Below are positions 19,901 through 31,000 of a DNA stretch of 64,000 nucleotides, piece by piece. Positions within the stretch are counted from its first letter, which is position 1. Every line of letters begins with the position of its first letter. A program made the position numbers and the translations under genes. The notes below the pieces were generated by a model. The model was given only the letters and a program-made list of their open reading frames with translations, searched no databases and had not been told where the DNA came from. Source of the DNA: Polytrichum commune (lineage: Eukaryota > Streptophyta > Polytrichopsida > Polytrichales > Polytrichaceae); assembly GCA_950295325.1 (NCBI GenBank), contig OX485805.1:44602758-44666757 (forward strand). Direction: 5' to 3'.

Positions 19901-22035
19901 CATGGAGGCACTGGTGAACTTATATTCATCTTTGAATGCTCTCCAGTTAGCCCCATGAACCTCGCCGTCTACGACAATATTCCTCTCTGGCACCAATTTA
20001 TGCAGCTCCTGCACGATAGTCGTCTTCTTTTTCCTGTTATCCGTCCATTCCTTCATGGTGTAGCATGAAGGAACGAAGGATTTGGGCTTTTGGAAGACAA
20101 TCTTCGGGTGCACCCAACACCTCTTCGCCGTGGGTGCCACGTGCAGGATGTGAGATGCCGCCTTCTCCACCTCCGTCTCTGACAGCCCTTGAAGAGTTCT
20201 AAAGAACTCTCTCACGAGAGGCTTCATCTGCTTGAAGCGCGAGGTTTGGCTGAAGAAAATGCCAGTGTCGGGGTCGATCAAATCCCCCGTCTCGTGCTTT
20301 TCAAACACGGTTTTCCACTTCCTCCAAACTGAGTCCGATGCTGTAATCAAGTAAATTACCCTTGAGGTCGCTGTATTTCTTCTGCTTGTGGCTCGAATTA
20401 TCAATGGAGGAGAATTTGTTGATCATTTGGTATTTGAAATTCTGCACGTGAACAAAACAGAACATTTGAATGCGTGTTAGTTAAGTACATGTGATTTCCA
20501 AACCATATCATGACCAACATCTACAACAAGAGTTTGGGTCGGTCGACCCAAACTGAAAAAAAACACAAGACTGCAACAGTTGTTTGGGTCGATCGACCCA
20601 AACTAAAAAAACACAAGACTGCAACAGTTGTTTGGGTCGATCGACCCAAACTAAAAAAAACACAAGACTGCACCAGGAGTTTGGGTCGGTCGACCCAAAC
20701 AATACTCACCTCCCACTTGGGATTCTTGTCCTTCGCATTCTCCCTCTCCTTGGGAGGCCTACCATAGAACTCCCACACCTCCCGCGAGGCCATGATATTC
20801 CTTATCCAGGAAGCTTGGTAGGCCCTCTTCTTGTTTCCCATATTGAAGTACCGGGAGATGTCGCTGAGCTTGGTCTCGTCGTCAGACCACACCACCAGTG
20901 CCTTCCAAACCTTCAGCTTTTCCTTCTGATTGTTGGGATCGTCCCACTCATTCATGAGTTGGATTTTCTTGGATGCCTCCACGCTGTGTTGGCCGTCCAT
21001 CAGCCAAAAATCGCCCTTCTGAATTGTTGGCCACATTTCAGGTGTAGGCATTTTCTTGAGACCCTGTGGCATCACTACAATCGTTTGCCTGTCGTCTTTA
21101 AACTGCTCGCAAACGATCTGCGCGATTATCCAGTCAACGTAGGCGTCCTCCTTTGCCCGGACACACTTCTCCGGTGGCGCTAGATGGCACTGGCTGATGT
21201 TCACGTCGAACTTGAAATCCCTGCCCATGAAAAAACAGTGGGAGCATTTCGTCGTGAAATTGTTCACGATTTTCTGCAGCTCCCCTGCATCCACCTCTTC
21301 GCCGGGCTTCGGCATGCGCAACTCCGGTGAGACTGGCTCGTCAGTCATCACAGATGACTCTCTCGCCCTCTTGGATGGAGTTGTTTGACGGCTCCCAGAA
21401 GGTGTAGGGGTCTCACTATTCGTAGGTGTTTGGGAGGGAGTGGTCCTACGCGAGTCAGCCGGTACTGGAAGCGGCATCCTCACCGATTGAGGTCTTGACG
21501 ACCCTGCTCCTTCCTCTGTGGGAGCTTTCCGCCTCACAGGTTGCTGTGATTTGGTTTTGCTTTGCAGGCCCCTGTTCAGCACGGTTATTGCATGTTTTAG
21601 TTTTGTGAACCGGCTTGAGACCTTGGTATTCGATGTACTCCCATCGATAAATATTGTCTCCGGCTTGATAACTTCCGGTTCGACACAGGACTCTCTTGCA
21701 TAGAGTGCGTCGAAAGGCTCGGAGAACTGGTGCATGAACATATGCGCGTTCTGCACAGCCGAGTTCTCGAGGATGACGTCGGTATAGTCTCCAAGAGACT
21801 GTACCGATGCGACCTCCCATCCCGTAAGAGTCGCCCAGGTGTGTTTCTCCACGGTTCCCACCTTGACAACAAAAATCATTTTGTATGTTGAGGCTTTGAC
21901 TACTTGAATAGACCAAGCGAGGACAAGCCCGTCCTTAGGGGAATAGGAGTCATCCTGCGGGGTTTCGTGCTCCTGCCACAACATGTCCGGCGCAGGCATG
22001 AACCACCTTTCGCCGGGTCTTTTCTTTGGAGCCAT
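16153..22035 (-). CDS. ParB-like / methyltransferase-like / coiled-coil / HAD fusion gene of element B
   Basis: Four exons, 22035-20710, 20441-19112, 18950-17464 and 16968-16153, are bounded by GT-AG introns whose junctions all fall between codons (GAG|AAT, ATG|ATG, GAG|GGT). They read as one gene of about 1,650 codons. Domain order is N-terminal Ser/Pro-rich region, ParB/DGQH-like domain, permuted N6/N4-methyltransferase-like domain crossing the second intron, acidic linker with coiled coil, and FCP1-like HAD domain. Exon 2 carries one extra base (shift near 20350) and exon 3 lacks one base (shift between about 18640 and 18570). As given, the gene is therefore interrupted twice by single-base indels. 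All three introns contain TTTGGGTCG-type palindromes. Separate genes are possible but the phase-0 continuity argues for one. Confidence 0.6.
17464..18950 (-). CDS. Exon 3: motif II strand, acidic linker and coiled coil
   Basis: The first 40 residues (MSGLNIYSYIEDGDLPFYRV...) complete the methyltransferase-like fold. A Glu-rich run and a Lys/Arg cluster follow. After the frame change (between about 18640 and 18570) come IAISSEDDDDIELAKRLR (resembles an acidic SUMO-interaction-like patch), a heptad-rich helix (VEEANEKMRRDKEQRVRLQKA, through LRALLLEQERQRAM) and a long Pro/Gln-rich tail. Two palindromes (17743-17764, 17812-17833) are read in frame as FGSGDPNP and FGSTDPNP, so they are tolerated in the protein. 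The donor is GAG|GTAATA. Confidence 0.45.
19112..20441 (-). CDS. Exon 2: permuted N6/N4-methyltransferase-like domain
   Basis: The order of elements fits a beta-class (circularly permuted) DNA methyltransferase. A motif IV-like strand and loop FPFGMIDCRNIPG lies near 19640; a helix plus strand VDIWLWIVED follows; then a strand FVNVLCLYF, an ELRMEFYMRMM helix, and GDCIFNVFGGSKPVYAAM (19160-19112), which resembles motif I (VLDPFAGSGTTLLAA). The next exon supplies GLNIYSYIED, matching the motif II strand with its acidic end. The catalytic DPPY/NPPY/SPPW of motif IV is replaced by CRNIPG (FRGIPG in element A), so this may be a catalytically altered or dead domain. A one-base insertion shifts the frame near 20350. 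Confidence 0.5.
20710..22035 (-). CDS. Exon 1: ParB/DGQH-like domain
   Basis: The exon encodes 442 residues from an ATG that directly follows a TTCTCTTACAG acceptor-like sequence, so an untranslated first exon may lie upstream. Residues 1-135 are a globular region rich in W, V and F. Residues 140-245 are a Ser/Thr/Pro-rich linker with basic patches. Residues 270-440 resemble a ParB N-terminal (ParB/sulfiredoxin) domain: IVVMPQGLKKM, then GDFWLMDGQHSVEASKKI at 341-358 (compare DGxHRxxA), LKVWKALVVWSDDE, and an RYFNMGNKK segment where ParB proteins have the N of ENLQR. The Arg of the family motif is replaced by SV. The exon ends KNPKWE|GTGAGT. A CTP-switch or nuclease role cannot be judged from this. 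Confidence 0.5.
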
Positions 22036-22061
22036 CTGTAAGAGAATAATGCGCAAAGTTA

Positions 22062-22498
22062 GTTTCGGTCGTTCGACCCAAACATCTACGACATGAATAG
22101 GTTTAGGTGGATTGTGTATTTATATATTTCAGCATCATTTGTAATGATAATAAGAATGTTGTGATTATTGGGTGGATTTGCATTTTATATTGTTTGTGAC
22201 ATGCAGGATTCCTTGATACTTTTCCTTCATGCATTCCTTGATTATTATTTTGGGTTGATGTGAATTTTATATTGATGCAAAAATCATGGATTTCTTTATG
22301 AGTTTATAATTAGAAGACTTAGTTTGGGTCGTTCGACCCAAACATGATGATTTGTGTTATATTTGGGTCGTTCGGCCCAAACATGATGCTTTGTTTTGTG
22401 TTTGGGTCGAGCGACCCAAACAAGGGGCTGTGTTTGGGGCTGTGTTTGGGTCGGTCGACCCAAACAAGAGGCTGTGTTTGGGTCGTCTCCCCAAACAG
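22062..22498. promoter_or_regulatory. Palindrome cluster upstream of the ParB exon
   Basis: Six copies, some imperfect, lie just 5' of the minus-strand gene: 22062 (TTTCGGTCGTTCGACCCAAA), 22322, 22361 (GTTCGGCCC core), 22400 (GAGCGACCC core), 22444 (perfect) and 22477 (GTCTCCCC core). Their arms are conserved and their cores vary. The position fits a regulatory cluster of an autoregulated gene, but there is no direct evidence for promoter function. Confidence 0.55.
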
Positions 22499-22740
22499 TA
22501 TTATTTTAATGTATTTTTTAAACTTGGCATCTAGCATATGCAATGCTTATGCATTGTGTAATATGCTACAAAACCGTGAATATACAAACACATATTGGTT
22601 AAAATAAAACACAATACCTTTCAAAGATGTTGTGCAGACAATTTGGAGTAGAGCAGGTTGTTCTTCCAATAATTCTCAATATCAAACAAACTGTGAGAAA
22701 GTTCAATGAGAAACTTTCAAACAAGTATCAACTCTCTCAA

Positions 22741-23050
22741 ATAGCTCTTGGATCTCTCAACCAACTCCTGAATCTCACACAGAACTACTGAATCTCTCAA
22801 AAGACTTCGAAATGTCTAAACCAACTCCTGAATCTCACACACAACTACTAAACCTCTCAAAAGCCTTCGAAATGTCCAAACCAACTCCTGAATCTCACAC
22901 ACAACTACTAAACCTCTCAAAAGACTTCGAAATGTCTAAACCCACTCCTGAATCCCTCACAAAACTACTGAATCTCTCAAACGACTTCGAAAACTCTCAA
23001 ACAACTCTTGATACTCTTAAAGAACTCTTGAATTTCACAAGCACTCCTAA
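22741..23050. repeat. 60-bp tandem repeat
   Basis: About five units with an exact 60-bp period (CAACTCCTGAATCTCACACA, then ACTACTGAATCTCTCAAAAG and CTTCGAAATGTC). Divergence rises at both edges. The open frame across it (MSKPTPESHTQLLNLSK repeated) reflects a period divisible by three. It lies in the intergenic region of element B. Confidence 0.75.
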
Positions 23051-24164
23051 AACTTCCAGTACAAACACCTGGACCTCCCAAACCGAAGCTTTATCTACTA
23101 CCGAATGTTCTACTAACTTCCTTCAGCACTTTCCAATACTCTTCAACACTCTTTTGCTAACTTCCTTCACTCTCACGCTCTAAAACCTTCCTCCGTATGT
23201 TTCTGTTTCTTTCAAAACTCTTCCTAACTTCTAAGATTGCACAAGGGCTATTCTATTGAAGAGCAAAAGAAAGGAGGGAAAAGAAGATGCAAAAGAAAGC
23301 AATGAACGCGGGAGAACGAAGGGTTAACCTACACCAAGCCTGATTCGCCGCGGCGCTTTGCGAAAGCGGCGCTTCCAAGCGAGGCGCGGAGAGAGAGAGA
23401 GAGAGAAAGAAATGAGAAATGCGACGGTTGGGGTTTTGTTTACCTCGGGCATTGGCCCCCAACCGCATGAATAGGGTGCCCACAGGATTAGGGCACCCAC
23501 GGAAACAGGGTTACAGGGAACCCTAAAACCTAAATCATAACGCTTGACTCTAAACCCTTAGCGGGCCTACCTCTTTAAGAGTACATAGGCTATTTGCCTC
23601 ATAGCATAGGTTGCATTCTACAATATCAACTTTTTGTAAGTTGAAAACCTTTTGAGTTTGTAAGTTCCTCGCCAATTGCCTCAAAACTAAATTTTAGTAG
23701 GCTAAAATCCTTCATATCTTTTAATGTTGTAGGTTTTAAAATCAAAATTTGAGTACTAAGTGGGATCCTTGGCAGGAATTGAACCAGGCTAAGCCTTTCA
23801 CCACGTTTGAAGGCCAAGGATTAACCAAGTCTTTTTTAAAGAGTTGATTATAAGTTTTGAAAGGTTGCTAAAATTCAAATGAGTTTAAGGGTGAAAGTTC
23901 TCACCATGTTCTCATTCAACCTCTACTCTTCCTGCAAGATATAGCCTAAAGATATGTACTTAGGCCAACTAATTTCCCAATTTGAAGAAGGATGAATGGC
24001 TAAAATCCTTTCTTTTAAAAAAAATTTAGGCAAAATTTCCTAAATGTTTTTATCACATAGGTTGATATCCTATGTTTTTAAATTGTCCATAGGCTCTTTG
24101 TCCTACACTTTCAAAATTTTATAGGCTAAGTCACTAATTTTGTAGGCTGCATTTGTTTTAATCG

Positions 24165-24411
24165 GTATATTCGTTAATTTGGGATTTTTTCGGCATTTTG
24201 AGAAAGTTACAAATATAAGAACATGGATAAAATCGCACGTACATTGGAGAATGTTGTAAGATGCAAATACTTTGAAGCGGGTGTTCATATCAAGAACGCA
24301 ATTAAGATCTCATATGAAGATGGTTTAGGTAGGACGACCCAAACATTACACTATGTTGTTGTGGTCCATATATTAATTTGAGAGAAGAGAAAATCTCAAA
24401 TTAGCGAATTT
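24165..24411. mobile_element. Small non-autonomous derivative of the B-type element
   Basis: It begins TATATTCGTTAATTTGGGA and continues with about 170 bp similar to the left end of element B (14700-14870, including CTTTGAAGCGGGTGTT). It ends with CATATATTAATTTGAGAGAAGAGAAAATCTC, like the right end of B (31615-31655). At about 250 bp, with both ends and no genes, it is a MITE-like deletion derivative nested inside a full-length relative. The outermost terminal bases are eroded. Confidence 0.6.
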
Positions 24412-25148
24412 TAGGGTTTAGGTTCTTTTGGACCTTGCTCTAAACCCTTATTAGTTTTTTCAAAAGAACTATGGAGTACCCTAAGGTGCTACATAAAATG
24501 TGTTATTCTACAAAACTAACCATTTATATAGCCAGCGCATTCTTACAACAAAACTTTATGCTAAACTAATACTTATCCCCTACTTACATGACACCATACC
24601 CTAAATTTTCCAAAATCATTGAAGGCATTGGTTTCTCTTTTGTTTGAGCATGTTAGAAAATTTAAACCATATAATTGCGTTATATTTAACAATGTAATCA
24701 TTCACATTTAGTCCTTACCAATGATGCCAACAATTCACACGATATTGAATGAAAAAAAAAAGATTACCCACACCCCCCAACATGTGGAACAATTTAGAAT
24801 AATTGAGTGTGGAGCCTAATAAATGAATACCTTCCCCAACTGCATTTTGCAAGGGTTTTGAAATGCACGATCCTTATTTGAAAATGCGAACATGCTCAAG
24901 TTTTAAGTACATCCCTTAGATCGTGACTTTCACGAATCACATAGTCGCCAATAAATCATGGTTCATGATTTATTTAATATATAGATTGTGATATAAGAGT
25001 AAATGGGATAAGCACAACATCAAATGAAGCCATTCAAGCAATCATGTTGTTATTCCCTGTTCCTTCCATGTATATTAGATGATGGCGCAAGATAAAATAG
25101 ATGTTGTTTGTATATGGGGGCATCAGTGAACCACAACTACATTTGGTG

Positions 25149-25920
25149 TTTAGGGTTTAGGGTTTAGGAGATAGGAGATAGGGTTATAACATATTAATCT
25201 ATCCAATGTCAATGTATAACATTGTCTTACTCGTGAGAAGAGTCTTATAGGAAGGTTATAGTGAAGACGATGTTGATTATGTTAATTTGTTATTCGAGAC
25301 GTTTAAACGCGATATATTGATTGGTCGTGTGTTTATTCAAATAACATGAAATATTGTGGATGTTAATAGGGGCTAGGGGTCCAACTTTGGATGTTTCGCT
25401 CACTTTAGGGAATCACATATTAGTCGCTAATAAACCATCGTTCATGATGTATTTAATATATGGAATGTCATGTAAAAGTAAATCGGAGAAGCACAACATC
25501 ATGTTGTTATTCATTGTTCTCTCCACGTGTATTAGATAATGGAGGAAGATATAACAGATATTGTTTGCATAATATGAAGAAGAGTCTAATCGGAAGGTCA
25601 TAGTAAATACAATCTTGATCATGTTAATATGTTATATGGGACGTTTAAACATGATATCCTAATTGGTTTTGTATTTAGTCAATGCGTATTTCATGTTGTG
25701 GATGTTATAAGGGTTTAGGGTCCAATCTTGGATGTTTTGCTCTCACACATTAGTAAACTTGAAGTGAACTTGAGGATGGATTCAAGTAACATTAAAAGAT
25801 TGAACTAGAAAGGGACATTGGTAGTTAGTATCCCCTTAACAACGTCCACATACGTTCGTCATTGCCACTCTTGCATGCGAGATAATAGAGCAAGGTTCTA
25901 GGGTTTAGGGTTTAGGGGGG
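25149..25920. repeat. Short TTTAGGG telomere-like tracts
   Basis: Three plant-type telomere units occur at 25149-25168 and nearly three at 25899-25920. TTAGGGTTT also recurs in every unit of the palindrome array at 26657-27891. The tracts are too short to be true telomere remnants. Confidence 0.5.
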
Positions 25921-26656
25921 ACAAATAAATAATTCTATTCATCATGACAATGGCCTCAAGCCTTGGAAACTCTCTCATAATTGCAGCCTCCAAATGGCCC
26001 AAACCCCACCTAAATAGGTTTACACTTGAAAGCATTGAATGGAGTTGTGTTTGGGTCTACATATTGGTTAAAATATACCTTGATGATACTTGAAAAAATT
26101 AATGTGGCCGCCACCCTTCCTCCCAATGGCGTATGTCATATCCACACAAAACAAAACAAATAGATTAAATAACATAGACTAAGTCATATGACGGCTGGGG
26201 TATCAGAGGGGCATTGATAGATGCGCATTTTTCTACTATAAACAGAAAACGGGGAATTATGTCAGGAGGTTTGAAATAACCTCTGCAAGAGAAGAAGGCG
26301 GGGAAGGCATCCAATGACTAAGTCTGGGAAGCGGAGGTGGATAGTATAAAGGGGCGCACCCCCCAAAAGTCGGTCCTTTTTTTCTCTTCTCCCGCTGTCG
26401 AATTCGTAGAGAGAACTCTTAGTAGGAGCTGTACTTCAAGGTTCGTGCATGCTGCCATTCATGAGCACTTATCCATAGCATGCAAGTTCATGAGCACCTA
26501 TCCACACCATGCAAGCCCACCGTGAACTTTGCAATGAGCTCAAATTCAACACACCACGCAATATCCGCCCCATTATACGCCGGATTTTGTGGTGTACTTG
26601 GGCGAACCTTCACCTTTACACTAGTGTTGGCGGGTCTTGAGTCTGACCCTATGAGG

Positions 26657-27891
26657 TTTGGGTCGACCGACCCAAACCTGTCCACTAGTGTGTTAGGGTT
26701 TATGTCTGACCCTTGTAAGGTTTGGGTCGGTCGACCCAAACCCCTACCCCAGTGTCTTAGGGTTTTTTTCCTGACCCTTATCAGGTTTGGGTCGACCGAC
26801 CCAAACCACTACATGGTGTGGGTGGATGTACTCTTGTGAGGTTTGGGTCGGTCGACCCAAACCCCTACCCCCAGTGTGTTAGGGTTTTTTCCTGACCCTT
26901 ATCAGGTTTGGGTCGACCGACCCAAACCCCTACGTGGTGTGGGTGGATGTACCCTTGTGAGGTTTGGGTCGGTCGACCCAAACCCCTATTTCAGTGTGTT
27001 AGGGTTTTTTTCTGACCCTTGTCAGGTTTGGGTCGACCGACCCAAACCACTACCTGGTGTGGGTGGATGCACCCTTGTGAGGTTTGGGTCGGTCGACCCA
27101 AACCCCTACCCCCAGTGTGTTAGGGTTTTTTCCTGACCCTTATCAGGTTTGGGTCGACCGACCCAAACCCCTACGTGGTGTGGGTGGATGTACCCTTGTG
27201 AGGTTTGGGTCGGTCGACCCAAACCCCTATTTCAGTGTGTTAGGGTTTTTTTCTGACCCTTGTCAGGTTTGGGTCGACCGACCCAAACCACTACCTGGTG
27301 TGGGTGGATGCACCCTTGTGAGGTTTGGGTCGGTCGACCCAAACCCCTACCCCCAGTGTGTTAGGGTTTTTTCCTGACCCTTATCAGGTTTGGGTCGACC
27401 GACCCAAACCCCTACGTGGTGTGGGTGGATGTACCCTTGTGAGGTTTGGGTCGGTCGACCCAAACCCCTATTTCAGTGTGTTAGGGTTTTTTTCTGACCC
27501 TTGTCAGGTTTGGGTCGACCGACCCAAACCACTACCTGGTGTGGGTGGATGCACCCTTGTGAGGTTTGGGTCGGTCGACCCAAACCCCTACCCGAGTGTG
27601 TTAGGGTTTTTTCCTGACCCTTATCAAGTTTGGGTCGACCGACCCAAACCCCTACCTGGTGTGGGTGGATGTACCCTTGTGAGGTTTGGGTCGGTCGACC
27701 CAAACCCCTACCCCAGTGTGTTAGGGTTTTTTTTTCTGACCCTTGTCAGGTTTGGGTCGACCGACCCAAACCCCTACCTAGTGTGGGTGGATGCACCCTT
27801 GTGAGGTTTGGGTCGGTCGACCCAAACCCCTACCCCAGTGTGTTAGGGGTTCAGTCCGACCTTTATGAGGTTTGGGCCGGTCGACCCAAAC
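26657..27891. repeat. Palindrome array with 241-bp higher-order repeat
   Basis: Twenty-one copies of the 22-bp B-type quasi-palindrome lie at alternating distances of about 57 and 63 bp. Successive copies alternate in orientation: core TCGACCGA, then its complement TCGGTCGA. A four-palindrome block repeats with an exact 241-bp period (26843, 27084, 27325), with almost no change over about 720 bp, so it was amplified recently. Spacers carry TTAGGGTTTTTTCCTGACCCTT and GTGTGGGTGGATG. The array ends about 180 bp before the transposase-like coding start, so it may act as enhancer, silencer or protein-loading site. The long open frames across it are by-products of the repeat. Confidence 0.9.
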
Positions 27892-28067
27892 CCGCACCAA
27901 AATAATTTCTGGAACTTGTTTTGGACTTGCACACAGTGTTGGGAGTTCACATTGTAGTTGTGTTGGAAATGTCTTCATCCTCGGTGTCCCCATTGATCAT
28001 GTTGTCTTGCATTTTTCGATATTTGATTCTTTTGGACCCTTACATTCTTTCCATGTGTGTAGGCGCA

Positions 28068-31000
28068 ATGGAGGGAGTTGGTGGAAGAGGGGATTCCTTC
28101 TCTGACGACATGGGCAACACCCAATCTACGTCTGGGGATGAGCTAGACATTGTTGGGGAGGATAGTTTTGATGACAGTGCAGATGAAGGTGACTTGGGGA
28201 GTCCTTCGCCATCTGCCCCTTCTTGCCCCACTGTGGAATGTGCTGGGCTTTCACGAGCTTCATGGGTGAATTTGGATGTAGTACTTGTTAATGACAGTGG
28301 AGTTGCTATGGCGGAGGGTATTTGTCGTAACACACATCCAGAAGATTGCATTGATGAAAACTCCCTTGGCACCGAGGACGTTGGAGTTGTTATATTGGAA
28401 TCACTCGTACATTCTGAAGTGAATCCAACTCATAGGTTCTCGTTGCGAAGGTGGCCGTTGAGGAATGTGACAATTGATGGGGTTAATTTGCATGAGCACG
28501 AGCGACGACACATCCAAATCCAAGAAGAGCTCCAAGCAAACATTCGGCCACGCAAAGGCCTACGGAAGTACGATACATTGGCACGTCCTACTCCGTCTGC
28601 AAATGAGTGTAAACGTCAAAGGTTGCTTTGTGAGGAGTCCATTAGAGAAGTTGCCACAAAGGATTGTTGTGTACATCGTTGTTGCCAATTGTTCCCAAGG
28701 GATAAATTGAAAGCCATCCGCGAGGAAATGTGGCTTGGAGATTTCCGTCTAAGATCTACCAAAAAGCTTGATGTCCATAGGGCGATACATGTGAACGGAG
28801 CGGGTCGCAAGGTCATCACCCTTGAGAGCATAGACGTGTGTTGTACCGCATGGTACATCATTCACGGTGTGTCGAAAGCGGAATTTTATAGACAAGCCGC
28901 GTATGCCAAGGAAGGCCGCCGGTCCCGTCACCATGGGAATACGGACTTAAAGAAACCAAGGGAAGCAACGAGACAAGCAACCGCCACTCTGGCAACCATC
29001 ATTGTCCCCCTTGCCGATGCAATGCTGCACAAAACACGCACACTCGCAACCGGTGAAAATGTTGTGGAGAAGGTTCTTCCTACAGGCACGAAATGGAAAG
29101 ACATATTGTTGGACGTAAACGCAGTTGGCGAGAAGGTTGGGTTGGACCCTATTTCGTTGTCGAAACTGAGTGCAATAAAAAAATCTCACTTTAGCGAATA
29201 CATCACAAAAAGACGAGGCGACAAATTTGCCCGTTGTTCCAAATGCGAGAAGTTGAAACGCCTTCGAGATGCACACACGATGGGGACAGAGTCCTATGCC
29301 GCACATCAAATGAACTATTTCAAGCATGTGAACATGCAAGAGGCACACCGTAATGATTACTATACAAATAGAGCTTTGTCCATCTCTAGGCCTTTGGAGG
29401 TCCTTACAATCATCCATGACAAAATGGACCATGCCAAAACAGCCTCACCATGTTTTGCAAATCGAATAAAAGCCACGGACGGCCTTTTTAAGCTTCCTGT
29501 ATCGGTTACAGGTGATTTCGATAACAATTGCATTGCATTACCTAAACACAAATTTGTGCTTTAGGTTTGTACTTGGGGCCATAGATGTACACCATGTGAA
29601 TTTTTTGGTGTTATAGTTGAATATTAAACCATTGGGTTGGCTTTACAGGGATGATTGCACATGGACATGGTGATGTCAAGTATGCTCATTATGCTCTTGA
29701 TTTGTATCCAGCGGATTCAAACCACACGATAGGGTCATTTGCAAAGCTTTTACGTGATTTGGAGAAACCGCCGTCCTATTCATCAAGATTGTTATTTGAA
29801 AACTCGGGATCAACACCTCTATATGAAGCGGTCTTGGATGGAAGAGATGTATGCGTGCACTCCTTGCCGGAGCCACCAAGTGAAGATGTGATTGCCAAGA
29901 ATTGCCCCCAACTCTGCGTGTCCAATTGGACAATTGTGCGAAGGACAATAAAAGTAGATATGTTTTTGCATATTGGTCGTTGTTGGTTGCGAAAGGCATT
30001 TTCAAGGAGGTTTTTGTGTCCTTTCTATTAGTAGGCCACACGCACGACGATATCGATGCATCTTTTAGGCGGTGGAGCATGAAGTTGCGCGAGGAGGATT
30101 TTCCGACAATCCCATTGTTGATGAAGTCGTATATGGATTTGGAGAACATTCCCGTCATCCCCCATATGATCGAGGAGGTTCCAGACTTCAAGGCATTTAT
30201 AGAACCGTATATTCGAAGCGGAGCTCACCAATTGATCGGACATACGAAGGCACAACAATTTCGGTTCTACGTGCGTGACGATGGTGTCCCCGCCATGCAA
30301 TACAAGTTGTTGTGCACGTCACAAGACTGGAGCCCGCCGGAGGGTCTCCTTGTATGGCGTGTTGATGGGGAGGGAAGGACGATGTTGCCTGACGGAGAGC
30401 CTAAGCCTTGCAAACCAATACTAATGAAGAATTTGGAGGACATTTGTAAAGGCATATCAGGCTTCATACAATATTGGGAGAGTTTGAGGGTAGCGGATGT
30501 TGGTGGATCGTGTTGGCTTCGTTACGGAAGTTGGATACAATATTGGACACGTGTTCGTGGCGCTTTGGCAAACCTTCATCAAGATACACCCCTTACTTTA
30601 AGGCATGGGTTTTGGCCACAAACATGTGTCAATGTACAAGCTTCGGAGGCTAGTCTTTTGGGAAATGGAGAGGTTCGAGAGGAGTTTGATGTGGACGACC
30701 ATTACGTGGGGCCTGCTAGTAGTCGTCCGCCACCATCTTTCCGCATTGCAGTGGATTGTCATGAAAGTTATATGCTCATTTTGCGTCCTGGAGATGAAAC
30801 ATATGCAAAGCCAGTGTGGGTGGCAAGAGCTTTGTCCAAACCAAATTTTGTAACTTCCAGCCCTCATTTTCGACAAATACAAGTAGAGTACTACCGACCG
30901 ACAGCACGGAATGAAGATGTTGTTCGGCATTATACAGGCTGGGATACAAACCCTAACTTTCGGTGGAAGGTGGATTTTGAGCACGGTCCATCTTGGGTAG

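Larger units (their letters stand above)
17421..20700. repeat. B-type palindromes inside the ParB/MTase/HAD gene
   Basis: Copies of TTTGGGTCGGTCGACCCAAA or TTTGGGTCGATCGACCCAAA, extended by G/C to 22 bp, lie in introns at 17421-17442, 19025-19046, 19061-19082, 20532-20553, 20582-20603, 20630-20651 and 20679-20700. Two lie in exon 3 at 17743-17764 (core CGCCCG) and 17812-17833. The four in the first intron are spaced 48-50 bp apart with an intervening ACACAAGACTGCA repeat. I see none in elements A or C. Confidence 0.85.
23190..26650. other. Intergenic region of element B
   Basis: No gene recognised. It holds a GA microsatellite (about 23391-23408), a small TIR element (24165-24411), two TTTAGGG tracts (25149-25168, 25899-25920) and AT-rich sequence. 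A diverged duplication is visible: about 25180-25380 and 25500-25740 share the phrases GATGTTGATTATGTTAAT, GGGACGTTTAAAC and GGGTCCAA.TTGGATGTTT. Confidence 0.5.

Noticed and set aside
23756-23825. tRNA-like segment on the minus strand (GGTTCAATTCC box, ATCCTTGG/CCAAGGAT stem)
   Set aside because: The span between the stem arms is too short and no D-arm or anticodon arm can be drawn.
26843-27804. Repeated 97-159 codon open frames (MGRSTQTPTPSVLGFF...)
   Set aside because: They are translations of the 241-bp palindrome array; period and base content keep the frame open on both strands.
26657-27891. CRISPR-like array of repeats and spacers
   Set aside because: The spacers are themselves repeated in order, orientation alternates, there are no cas genes and the setting is eukaryotic.
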